Below, one piece after another: positions 27,282 through 35,827 of a stretch of 64,000 nucleotides of DNA. Both the position numbers and the translations under genes were made by a program. The first letter of the stretch is position 1. Each line of letters opens with the position of its first letter. The notes beneath the pieces were generated by a model. That model saw only the letters and a program-made list of their open reading frames with translations, searched no databases and was not told the DNA's origin. Source of the stretch: Craspedostauros australis (Eukaryota; Bacillariophyta; Bacillariophyceae; Mastogloiales; Achnanthaceae); the NCBI GenBank assembly GCA_026770025.1, contig JAMXDE010000009.1:248001-312000 (forward strand), given 5' to 3'.

Positions 27282-29432
27282 ATGCCTGCAGGCGGCTACA
27301 AGCAGAAAGACATTGACAAGCACAGCGACGGCGAATGCAGCAGCATACGAAAACCGAGGCAGACACGAACAACGCCATCAGGAGCAACCATCATGAGCAA
27401 TGACGAGAAGAAGCAAGATCGCTGCAGTTCGAGCCATGCAAGCGATGATTGGACATCGATGTCATTGACAGGACCATTGACGAAGAAGCTGAACAATAAC
27501 GACGACGCCACTATCGTGGTTTCCAATCCGGCCTTTCCTTTGCCGGACGGTCTGGATGTGATGCACGATTTCGTCACTGCATCTCAAGCCGATGACATCT
27601 TGCAGGTCCTGGACGAGAGCACCTTCCGATGGAACGGGTTCGAGCAGCGGCACAAGCTGTGGGAGTTCGATGTTGCTGACACAAGTGTTGAATCAGATGC
27701 ACGTTCGCATGCAACGGAGCTACCGCAGCCGCTGCATGACTTGGTGGAGCGGTTTCGGGATCAGATGGGAATGCAGCCGACCACGATATCGATCGAAGAA
27801 TACCCTCTCAACCAGCTCAAGCGCAGAGAACGGAGTACTTGGAAAGGGACGGTGACGACTTTCGAATCCACGCAGATGTGCAATTGCTCGCAGCCGACGT
27901 TGAACGATGGCGTTGAGCATGGTATTCATCATGAAGATACTGCAAGCACCGCCGATCCAGACACACAAGACCCAACCCAAATGTGCGGTTGTTTCGTTGC
28001 CGAGATCCCGCTTTGCATACCGTTGGTGGAGCAGCTCAATCGTCCCAAGCTGCGAAAGACGACCTGCTGGGAATTCTTGACGATAGACCATTGGACGGGG
28101 CTCATCCTCGAACCCAACACCATGTACCTCAAGACCAAGGAGTGCCTGTGGGATTGGAGGACGAGGATAGCATCCACCGCTGACCTTCACGTTGACAGCA
28201 AGGAAGATAGAGCCTTGGTGCTGAAGCTGGCAAGGTTGCCGAAAGTGGACAGCGCCAGCAAATCGGATTCCAACTTTGGATACGTCCCACCGCCAGGCGG
28301 TCCTGTGCGCAGGAAGGAGCCGATGCCACCCATCAAGGACCTGCTGACAGTGATCGTCACGACGTCGCCCATCAAGTCGAATCCATCCACCGAGCTATTG
28401 GAGAAGACGCTGGCGACATTTCCGTGGGCCGGACACGACTTCGCCTTCAAATGCCGCAAGGTTATCGTCTGCGATGGCTGTCGGCAGAAGGATGGAACCA
28501 CGTCAAAGAAGCACGGCAGCGCGAAGCAGGCGATGCGAAATGGGCTGGTCGACTCACAGCAATGGGAGAACTATCAGGAATTCAAACAACGCCTCACGGC
28601 GCTGTGTGCCGACGCTCCAGACACGTCGCCATTCGCCAACACTCGCGTGGAAGAACTGGACGCGCGGCATGGATACGGCTTCGCCTTGCGGCATGCCTTG
28701 CATCATTGCGTCAGCACGCCGTACGTCATCGTGATCCAACACGATCGTACCTTCATGCGACCGCTCCCTCTAGCCGACGTAATGCGCACCATGTGGCACA
28801 ACGTTAACATCAAGTACGTCGGGATGAGCCAGCGCAGCAACTTGATGTACCGTGACAATTTCTTGTCGAAGTACGGTTCGACCTTCATGGACGACGCCAG
28901 CCGGCTCACGTTGCGGCCTCCAGAATTGGCGCTGGATGCCAACAAGTACGGTCCCAACTCCGATTCCACCAGACGCCTGGACGTGGGCGGAAGGGCGGAG
29001 CTGCAGGCAAACATCGCCCAGCTGGCGGCGACTTACATGAAGAGCCATCAGCAATTGGAGCACGAGAGCTGGTTGCAGAACAACCCACAACCGCCCGACG
29101 TATGCCGGCTGTCCTTGACGCCGACCTTCTTTTGGTACGACAACACGCACATCTGCGAGACGGCCCATTATCGCGACTTCATCTTCGATCCCAAGTACAG
29201 AATGGTCGCGCGTGGCGGATTTGTGGAAGACAAGGTGTCGCCGGTCATCAAGAAGACGGTGGCGCGGTTGGGACTCATCGAAGGGCACGCGCGCTTTGGC
29301 TGCTTTCTGTTGGATGATCACTCGGGGATGTTCTTCACGGGCCATTTGGATGGTGGAAGTTACACGCCGTTGGAGGAACGCAAGGCCATGGAAGCGAAGC
29401 GCCGAAAGCAAAAGGGAGAAGTGGTGGGGTGA
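27282..29432 (+). CDS. AlkB-like / glycosyltransferase-like fusion protein
   Basis: This is a 716-residue protein from the ATG at 27282 (27279 is GTG). Residues 1-80 are polar and probably disordered. Residues about 88-320 follow the AlkB-type 2-oxoglutarate oxygenase layout: DGLDVMHDFVTASQADDILQ at the start, an ISIEEY strand, a CFVAEIPLCIPLVEQL strand equivalent to the IATLSLGSP block, LILEPNTMYLKTKECLWDW matching the LEPGSLLVMSGEARYxW block, and a terminal R-containing strand. The catalytic HxD site is not obvious (VTTFEST occupies its place), so the domain may be inactive or only bind. Residues about 351-700 look like a GT-A fold: DLLTVIVTTSPIKSNPSTEL, then KVIVCDG, GYGFALRHALHH and VIVIQHDRTF as a DxD-like strand. 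The substrate is unknown. It could be an RNA, DNA or glycan modifier. Confidence 0.75.
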   Translation: MPAGGYKQKDIDKHSDGECSSIRKPRQTRTTPSGATIMSNDEKKQDRCSSSHASDDWTSMSLTGPLTKKLNNNDDATIVVSNPAFPLPDGLDVMHDFVTASQADDILQVLDESTFRWNGFEQRHKLWEFDVADTSVESDARSHATELPQPLHDLVERFRDQMGMQPTTISIEEYPLNQLKRRERSTWKGTVTTFESTQMCNCSQPTLNDGVEHGIHHEDTASTADPDTQDPTQMCGCFVAEIPLCIPLVEQLNRPKLRKTTCWEFLTIDHWTGLILEPNTMYLKTKECLWDWRTRIASTADLHVDSKEDRALVLKLARLPKVDSASKSDSNFGYVPPPGGPVRRKEPMPPIKDLLTVIVTTSPIKSNPSTELLEKTLATFPWAGHDFAFKCRKVIVCDGCRQKDGTTSKKHGSAKQAMRNGLVDSQQWENYQEFKQRLTALCADAPDTSPFANTRVEELDARHGYGFALRHALHHCVSTPYVIVIQHDRTFMRPLPLADVMRTMWHNVNIKYVGMSQRSNLMYRDNFLSKYGSTFMDDASRLTLRPPELALDANKYGPNSDSTRRLDVGGRAELQANIAQLAATYMKSHQQLEHESWLQNNPQPPDVCRLSLTPTFFWYDNTHICETAHYRDFIFDPKYRMVARGGFVEDKVSPVIKKTVARLGLIEGHARFGCFLLDDHSGMFFTGHLDGGSYTPLEERKAMEAKRRKQKGEVVG

Positions 29433-29864
29433 TTTACACACTGGTGGTGATGGCAGTGGTGATCCGGAGCAACAACCATCGTGTTTAGCCTGTGCAGTGC
29501 GTTCCTTGGAGAGTTTGTTATGGTATTTTGGTCTTTGCTTCATATAATATGCATTATGGTGGTACAAATTGGGTGCTCCACGAGCTGCACCCTTTACATC
29601 AGTGAGTCCAATTCGGCGTGACGAGCAGAGCAGAGTAGTTGCTCTTGGAATACGAGTACTCAACTCTATGGGGTTCCATGAAGGGCCGCCACCACCACTG
29701 CTCCTGCCCCGTCGCGCTCTTCTTCCCTACCCAATGTCCCCAAGCTTGATATATGTGTTCTACAATACTGGAGTGAGTTCGAAGCGCGGAGCTCCTTCAA
29801 GTGAATGGTGCATCATCAGTGACAACTGTTGCTGTTGGGTATATATATCTCACTTGTACCGAAC
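29433..29864. other. Intergenic region
   Basis: This region lies downstream of the AlkB-GT gene. It includes TACGAGTA at 29651-29658 and, near its end, an alternating TA run. No coding frame is supported. Confidence 0.45.
29840..29848 (+). promoter_or_regulatory. TATA-like element upstream of a tRNA-like sequence
   Basis: TATATATAT ends 16 bases (starts 25 bases) before the tRNA-like sequence at 29865, the spacing seen for TATA elements of some pol III genes. It could equally be a chance AT run. Confidence 0.3.
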
Positions 29865-29948
29865 GTGTCAGGAGCGCTGGGACGCGTGAAGTACTGGATT
29901 TACTTTTGTCCTCCTCGGGAGGGTGCGGGTTCGATTCCTCCCTGGCAC
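29865..29948 (+). ncRNA. tRNA-like sequence, degenerate Ser-type
   Basis: An 84-nt stretch folds partly as a class II tRNA. The acceptor stem GTGTCAGG pairs with CCTGGCAC (one G-T), the anticodon stem AAGTA/TACTT encloses a CTGGATT loop that would read GGA (Ser), the long variable arm TCCTCC/GGAGGG is strong, and a B box GGTTCGATTCC sits in the T arm. Against a working gene are a D arm too short for the canonical loop, a mismatch in the T stem, T at position 37, an anticodon not normally used by nuclear tRNA-Ser genes, and no T-run after it. It is most likely a decayed tRNA gene or the head of a tRNA-derived repeat. Confidence 0.4.
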
Positions 29949-30336
29949 GAACAAGTGACGATTTGACAATCAGGAAAGGGAGTGGAATCACATCTGCATC
30001 GTCACTAAACCGGCTAATCCAATAGACACATAGCTTGTCTGCGTTGGGTGGTAGGGCTACTATCACCTCCAAGCTTGCCTTGGATCATCCGGCTCGATCC
30101 CTCCTGGCCAAGTTCGTCTCTGGTCTCTGCCTCGGCTGTTTGCGTTGGTGTTGACTGATTCGATCCTTGGTTGGAGGGAGAGCGCTGGAATCCCCCCTGG
30201 CAGAGGGAGAGTATCTTCCTCTCGGTGCCCCCTGTTTTTTTCGTCACAGGTGGCGGAAAAAGAGGGCTCCCCCCCCCCAAAAGAGAAAGAAGTGGAAGAA
30301 AAAGAGGAACAACGAGAAAAAGTGAGCTGCCGACAA
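29949..30336. other. Region between tRNA-like sequence and the DIRS-type element
   Basis: This probably includes the 3' end of the retroelement. It holds a second T-arm-like motif (CTCGATCCCTCCTGGC near 30091) resembling the 3' half of the tRNA-like sequence, and a C10 run near 30270. No gene is supported. Confidence 0.35.
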
Positions 30337-31953
30337 TCACATGCAAAGCGCGGTGATCCGCAACCGGTCCGCGAGTGGCCACTGCAGATACGCCGTAGGC
30401 ATATCCTCGTTAGCGCGCTGTCGTCGCCAGCGCCCGTGTTCGGAGACCTCGAGTTTGGTGGCCGCTCGCATACATCCCGGTCGCTTCCGGGAAACGTGGG
30501 TGCGTCCCCCTCGCCGATACATGTGAAAAGAGTAGAACCGTGTGGGAATGGGCACTTGTAGCGCGCCGATGGCCGACCGTAGAAAGGTGTCGCCACGCTG
30601 TTGTTGCTCCAGCAAGGATGGATACACGAACGTCGTGCGGTAGAATTGCGACGTCCACGGTTGCCCCGAGGGATGGTGCGCCACGAGGTCCGTTGGGACG
30701 TGGCGATCCCGCTCCGCTCGCGCGCGAAGCATCCAGTCGCCGAGACTGAGACCTGACGAGGTGCGGAAGGCGATGACGACGTCGGCTTGCCGACTGCGAT
30801 CGGACTTCGTCTGCATGGCCAGGCGTAGCAGTACTGCGCCCGTGTTTGGTGGGAGGTCGTTGTTGCTGGCGTCTCGTGGGTCGAGAATGGTGACATCCGA
30901 CCACGAGATACCGAAGGTTTCCGCCGCCCGTAGCCATCCCAGCCAGCCCATGAGGTTGATGACGCCCGCCATTGCTGCTGTCCGCCGCTGTTGTGGCGTG
31001 ACCGCATGTTGGTATTGGTGGAGGAAGCTTCGGTCCATGAAGTGGACGTGACGAGAGAGCAAGGCGGCCGAAGGTCTCGAGTCTTCGCCAAGTCGCGTGC
31101 GCATGCCCTGTGTCAGCATCGAATACCCGAGATGGTCCGTCGGGAGGCATGTGTCGACGGTGATGGGTCGTTGTTTGGCGTCGAGCATGGCGCGTTCGGG
31201 ATGCGCGATGCACATATTCCACATGCCGAAGGCTGATGCAGCGCTGCGTAGCCCACGCACGGTGCTGAACTTGATGGCCTGGGCGTCGAGTGCGTTCTTG
31301 CGAGAGGGCGTCTGCGTGGCGTAGTGCTCCTGCGCCCACATGATCGGGATCGTGTCGGAGCAGGGTGGCGATTGGATATCGGGCGGTTGCATTGTTGGGA
31401 TGCCATATTGCAGACCGAACTTGCGCAACACTTGAATCTTGCTGCTGTATGTGGTGAGTGTGCCGGCTGCCCAGTTGTGTGCCATGTCGATGATGCGCAT
31501 GCGTTCTAAGCGGAGGAGGTGATAGTCGGTGGGGCTGGAGACCAGTTCCCGCTGGAGGTGCACTTGGACCGTGCATGCCTCACAGACAAAGAGACCCAGT
31601 ATGCTGAGGTTGGGTGGCAGCACCAGGCCTTTATGATTGCGGAGGCGCGTGCGGAAGGGAGGTCCGACTCGACAGCACAGCTTGTGGTATCGGGTGTGAC
31701 ATGGCTGGTAGGAGATACCGCCGTGAGTGAACCCAATGTCGGCGAAGTGACACTGGTGTGCGGCGGTGCGCCGATTGATACTCCTAGCACAACCCGTGCA
31801 AACGCTCGGCGATCCGTTGGTGATGCCGCCGATTCCGGGAGCGGGGAGCAAAGTCCAATCTGGGCGGCGTGAGGGAACGAGTGTGTGGAGAGACACGGAG
31901 GAGGAGGTTAGGAATGTTGAGAGGAGAAGAAGAGGAGAGAGACAGGTCGTCAT
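30337..31953 (-). CDS. Tyrosine recombinase of the DIRS-type element
   Basis: This is a 538-residue frame from an ATG. The N-terminal half has paired Cys/His residues (CTGCARS, HKLCCRVG, FVCEACT), suggesting a zinc-binding region. The C-terminal half has the tyrosine recombinase signature: LMGWLGWLRAAETFGISWSD with the first catalytic Arg, a SFHMYRRGGRTH block as HxxR, and a TAYLQWP segment supplying the likely Tyr nucleophile. In DIRS-order elements this enzyme replaces the integrase and inserts a circular DNA intermediate by recombination. It overlaps the RT frame upstream by about 170 bp. Confidence 0.85.
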   Translation of the reverse strand: MTTCLSPLLLLSTFLTSSSVSLHTLVPSRRPDWTLLPAPGIGGITNGSPSVCTGCARSINRRTAAHQCHFADIGFTHGGISYQPCHTRYHKLCCRVGPPFRTRLRNHKGLVLPPNLSILGLFVCEACTVQVHLQRELVSSPTDYHLLRLERMRIIDMAHNWAAGTLTTYSSKIQVLRKFGLQYGIPTMQPPDIQSPPCSDTIPIMWAQEHYATQTPSRKNALDAQAIKFSTVRGLRSAASAFGMWNMCIAHPERAMLDAKQRPITVDTCLPTDHLGYSMLTQGMRTRLGEDSRPSAALLSRHVHFMDRSFLHQYQHAVTPQQRRTAAMAGVINLMGWLGWLRAAETFGISWSDVTILDPRDASNNDLPPNTGAVLLRLAMQTKSDRSRQADVVIAFRTSSGLSLGDWMLRARAERDRHVPTDLVAHHPSGQPWTSQFYRTTFVYPSLLEQQQRGDTFLRSAIGALQVPIPTRFYSFHMYRRGGRTHVSRKRPGCMRAATKLEVSEHGRWRRQRANEDMPTAYLQWPLADRLRITALCM

Positions 31954-34609
31954 TGGTGAACACTCCGACCCGGATGAGATGACGTGAGAGTCGGACGAAA
32001 GTGCGTTGGAGCACTCTGGGGACGAGGATGACGAATCCAGTATCCGATGGCTGCTCCGCCCAGCATCCCAGCAGGAAGTAGATCAGCTGATAGGCCAGTT
32101 CTGGCGGCGGCGCCCACAGGGTGATGCAGTTCATGCAGCTCTCTGGGTTCCATGGGCGGTCCCATCGACGTAGTAGTACAGTCGTGGGAGTGTCAGGGAA
32201 GGCGAGGGACGCGATCCGGGAGACATGCCGTTGTTGGAGTGGTGCCGGGGCCAGACATGCGGATAAGATCCGCGATGACGTCGGTCTCTGATGGGCCGCA
32301 TTGATCCAGATCCCACGGCTGAGTCCGTCAGTCCCTTCGGTGATGATGGCGGTGCCAGGGATGTGGATGACTTGGAGGTGGCACGACAGGCGAAGCTCGA
32401 GCTGCTTGATCTTTCGAACCATCTTGTGCAGTTCCGGTGATGTGGAAGTGCCTCCATCGACAACACAGTAGGTGCACATGTTGTTGGTGAAGTAGAAGAA
32501 GGTGGCGCCGAAGACGTCAGTGGCGGATGCCGGGTTGTTGGCGACCTGCTGCAGAGTGCTGAGTAGGGTGCGCAGCTCCTTCCAGTTGGATGAGTGGCGT
32601 GTGGCCACAAGGGAGGACCATGTGCCCATCCACATGCATGAGGGTTGACTGGGGAAGAGGATGGTGCCACCGGTGCCTGTGCCACTGCCGTCTCCAAAGC
32701 TGCTGACGAGAATGCCGGTGCGGGTCGCGCGACCGCTTCGTGCGGTATCGTTGGTGAGCGCTGATCGCCACCATTGGAGGTCTTGTGTGACTGCGAGGGT
32801 GATGGCTGTGTAGCTGAAGTATGGTAAATCAGGTTGGTCCCATTCGCTGGGATGGATGAGTGCGTAGAGATCCCGCAGGTAGTTGCGACCGAGGTACGAT
32901 GGTGTGGCCTCGGCTACGCTCTCCAACATGCCCGCCAGAACCGCGAGGGCGAGTCGGGAGACTCTTGTGGGTGTGGCTTCGATGTAGTCCAACACCGCGA
33001 TGATCTTGTCCCGTTTCAGCGGAGGGATGCGTAGGCGTGGTGTGCTCGTGGTGTCAAAAATCAGTCCAGTGTACTTGACGACCTGGCTGGGTGGCGTGAG
33101 CTTGCCAGGGTGACAGAGTAGGCCACAGTCCACCGACAGGTCGAGGAAGGCCGACAATGCCGCTGCGGTCTTGTGGCGTGTGGGTCCATGGATGATGAAG
33201 TCATCACAGTGGGCCCACACGAGAGCGGCGGGCAATCCGTCGGATCCGACGGCCACAAGTCCCTGTCCTCTGGTATGGTCATAGTCCAGGCCTTGGTCGA
33301 ATGCGGTCCACCACATATTAGAGCGTTGAGTGCCTTGGTATATCGGAGAATGCTCGCGTAGTCGTCGGAGGAAAGCGGTTCCTAGTCTGCATGCGATAGC
33401 CGGTGATTGGCTGGATCCCATTGGCAGCCCAGCATACTGGTACATTTCTCCCGAAATCGGATGTTGGATGCCAAGAAATCGCCTTTCGTCAGGACGCGTT
33501 CGAAATTGGTAAAAATACTTCGAAGCATCCACCACCGCCGACCATCCACCGTGATACATTTGTTTCAAAATGTCGCGGCTTTTTGGAAAAATGGTCGGAT
33601 CGGCCCCAATGAACTCGTTGGTGCGGTTTTCCCGCATGTTGGCGATGATGCGCCATTGATCGGGCTGCATGGGTTTCGGTAGAGCAAAGAGTGGAGCATT
33701 GACAACCACTGGATGAAGTGGGTCTTGCGGCTCGACGACGCCGAGGCTGAGTAGCTCGTCGACGAAGTCTGCTGCCACCTGTTGTTGTTCAGCGGTCATG
33801 TCGGTGTTATCATGGTGTCCTGATTCCGGAGTGCCTAGAAAATTCATCGGGCTCCCTTCTCGCAGATGGCCCCAGTGCTGTTGAGGGAATTCCCACCAGA
33901 GTACTCGTAGCTGTTTGGGGTCGGGGTGTGTGTCCGTGTAGTTGGTGCGGTGAACGCGTAGGTCGTCGAGTCCGTCCTCGAGTAGCGAAGCGGATCGTTC
34001 TCCGTAACGCCCACAAGCCTGCCGCAGGTTGCCCACACGGCGCCGATGCCAATCGCTGCCAGGAGAGAGGTCGGGTGGGGACCATTGATATCGGGAGTCG
34101 CCGTTGTTGTCCTCGGTGATGGTTGGCTGGGTCTGTCTTCGTCGTCTTCGTCGTCGTCGTCGTTCTGTCGTTGGTGTCGTAGGTTGGGAGGGTTCGGAGT
34201 GCTGATGTACTTGGCGGGCCAAGTCCATCAACGGTGTGGAGAGGTACTCCAGCAGATGTTGTGACGGAGTGTGGAAAAGCACTCGCCACTTCGCCTGCTT
34301 CAGCACCTCTCCAGGGAGCGAGCTGCCCAGGGCTTTCCCTAACTCGTCTGGAAAGAGGCGTCTGACGCCTCTATCCGTCTGAATGAGGGCAAGCCGGTCC
34401 ATTGGCATCGCAGATGTTGCGCTGTCGACGACCGACTGGGCGTTACTCTTCGTTATGTAGCATCTTCGCGGAACTCCGCAGTGACGAAGACAGTTCGCCA
34501 TGCTTCGTTCAGATGCGGGTTGGAGGTCTGGCCAGTCGATGCCAGATGCCGTCCACGTTGTTGCCGCCCTCACCACCACCGTATAAATCACCGATACCGC
34601 TCCACCCAT
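31784..34609 (-). CDS. Reverse transcriptase-RNase H of the DIRS-type element
   Basis: This is a 941-residue frame from an ATG. RT motifs run from FALPKPMQPDQWRIIANMRE and SAVVDASKYFYQFRTRPDER through YQYAGLPMGSSQSPAIACRL to ALVWAHCDDFIIHGPT, where the DD pair is the catalytic site. This is the arrangement seen in DIRS/Ngaro and not in copia. The following VKYTGLIFDTT strand and a Leu-rich connection lead to an RNase H-like region (SSFGDGSGTGTGG, then SNWKELRTLL). The N-terminal about 250 residues, with an Arg-rich run, are unassigned. Confidence 0.85.
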   Translation of the reverse strand: MGGAVSVIYTVVVRAATTWTASGIDWPDLQPASERSMANCLRHCGVPRRCYITKSNAQSVVDSATSAMPMDRLALIQTDRGVRRLFPDELGKALGSSLPGEVLKQAKWRVLFHTPSQHLLEYLSTPLMDLARQVHQHSEPSQPTTPTTERRRRRRRRRQTQPTITEDNNGDSRYQWSPPDLSPGSDWHRRRVGNLRQACGRYGERSASLLEDGLDDLRVHRTNYTDTHPDPKQLRVLWWEFPQQHWGHLREGSPMNFLGTPESGHHDNTDMTAEQQQVAADFVDELLSLGVVEPQDPLHPVVVNAPLFALPKPMQPDQWRIIANMRENRTNEFIGADPTIFPKSRDILKQMYHGGWSAVVDASKYFYQFRTRPDERRFLGIQHPISGEMYQYAGLPMGSSQSPAIACRLGTAFLRRLREHSPIYQGTQRSNMWWTAFDQGLDYDHTRGQGLVAVGSDGLPAALVWAHCDDFIIHGPTRHKTAAALSAFLDLSVDCGLLCHPGKLTPPSQVVKYTGLIFDTTSTPRLRIPPLKRDKIIAVLDYIEATPTRVSRLALAVLAGMLESVAEATPSYLGRNYLRDLYALIHPSEWDQPDLPYFSYTAITLAVTQDLQWWRSALTNDTARSGRATRTGILVSSFGDGSGTGTGGTILFPSQPSCMWMGTWSSLVATRHSSNWKELRTLLSTLQQVANNPASATDVFGATFFYFTNNMCTYCVVDGGTSTSPELHKMVRKIKQLELRLSCHLQVIHIPGTAIITEGTDGLSRGIWINAAHQRPTSSRILSACLAPAPLQQRHVSRIASLAFPDTPTTVLLRRWDRPWNPESCMNCITLWAPPPELAYQLIYFLLGCWAEQPSDTGFVILVPRVLQRTFVRLSRHLIRVGVFTNDDLSLSSSSPLNIPNLLLRVSPHTRSLTPPRLDFAPRSRNRRHHQRIAERLHGLC

Positions 34610-35827
34610 TCGTTGGTTGGGGAGGGCCTTGATCTGTGTTCCGTAACCGAGGTCCGTCCAGAGCTTGCACTCCCGTTTGGAGGCCGCATGTTGTATCCAC
34701 CCCAGGTGGGGTCCTGTCCTATTAGCTCAAACTAGTATTCCTATTAGTCGTGTTAAGATTTAGTCGAGTTAATCAAATGACCAACTGCTCAGAGTTTGAG
34801 CGGGATTGAAGCGTGACTCGATGTCGGTGGGATGGGGTCCCACCCTCGAATCGTGCTCTACTTAAGACGATGTCGCGTGTCCGCTGAATTTGGGTTTGGG
34901 CGATCGGGCCATCCCACGCCACTTATGGGCGTGACATGACCTGTCCAGAACGGACACCGGATCAAACCGTTGGGTGAACCTTGTTCCCCCAAATTGATCG
35001 GAAGAGAGTGAACAACAAACTCTCTCTCCGACCGTCACGAAATTGATGTCTCCTCTTGGAAATGGCAACATCGACACCGCGATGATTGCACGTACGGAGA
35101 CTCAACGCTCCACTATACTACTACTAATAGAGATGTTGCAGATCCAACTATAATGGATGCTGCACATCACATGCTCACAATCCAATTGAAAGTCTCATTT
35201 GGATTCGTACAGCTCTAAAGACTAAGACCACTCTTGCAATCAAACTCACCAACCTACTGCACTACCACGGATTGATCACCCTTCGGCGTTCAGTAAGTTC
35301 ACCTCGTTTTCATTATCGTTCTATCATGTCCATATCTCGATGACTAGCCGAGGTCGTAGGTTGACTTGGCAGTGGAGCACCCAGCTACGCCATTCTGTAT
35401 TCTGGACCCCGTGGGCGACCAGAAAGTCCACCGGAAGTTCGTTCAGAATCCGGTGGGACACTCTTGCCGTCGACCCAAGGAATTGGGTCGAGTCCGGGTA
35501 CGTCCGAAGCGTGTGGGGCAAGCCGTCGTCATGTGTGCAAAGGACATGCTCGAAAGCGGGCCAGATGCTGCTGGTCATGTGGAGACCGAAGTTCAGTGTT
35601 GCGTAGCGCAGTGAACAGGTAGAGGACGTGGGGAGTTGTTTCGTGGATAGTGCAACAATGTCTGCTAAGTTAGAGCTTAGTAGTATGTCGCTCGGGGCGT
35701 CCGGCTTGACGGTGTGCGTGTGTGTGATGTCTGGGATGGTCGGTGGTATCGGTGTTTGTTGGTTGGCGTTGAGGTGGGCACGAGTTGTAGGCAGCACAGA
35801 GAAGAGAGAGACAAAGAAAACACAGGG
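34610..35827. other. Spacer inside the DIRS-type element
   Basis: About 1.2 kb lies between the gag-like and RT frames. It contains a minus-strand open stretch at 35324-35797 without recognisable domains and a more AT-rich part (about 34730-35300) whose composition differs from the rest of the element. It may be regulatory sequence or a nested insertion. Confidence 0.35.

Noticed and set aside
29865-29948. Selenocysteine tRNA
   Set aside because: TATA and long variable arm fit, but the anticodon loop would read GGA, not TCA, and the acceptor/T-stem proportions are not those of tRNA-Sec.
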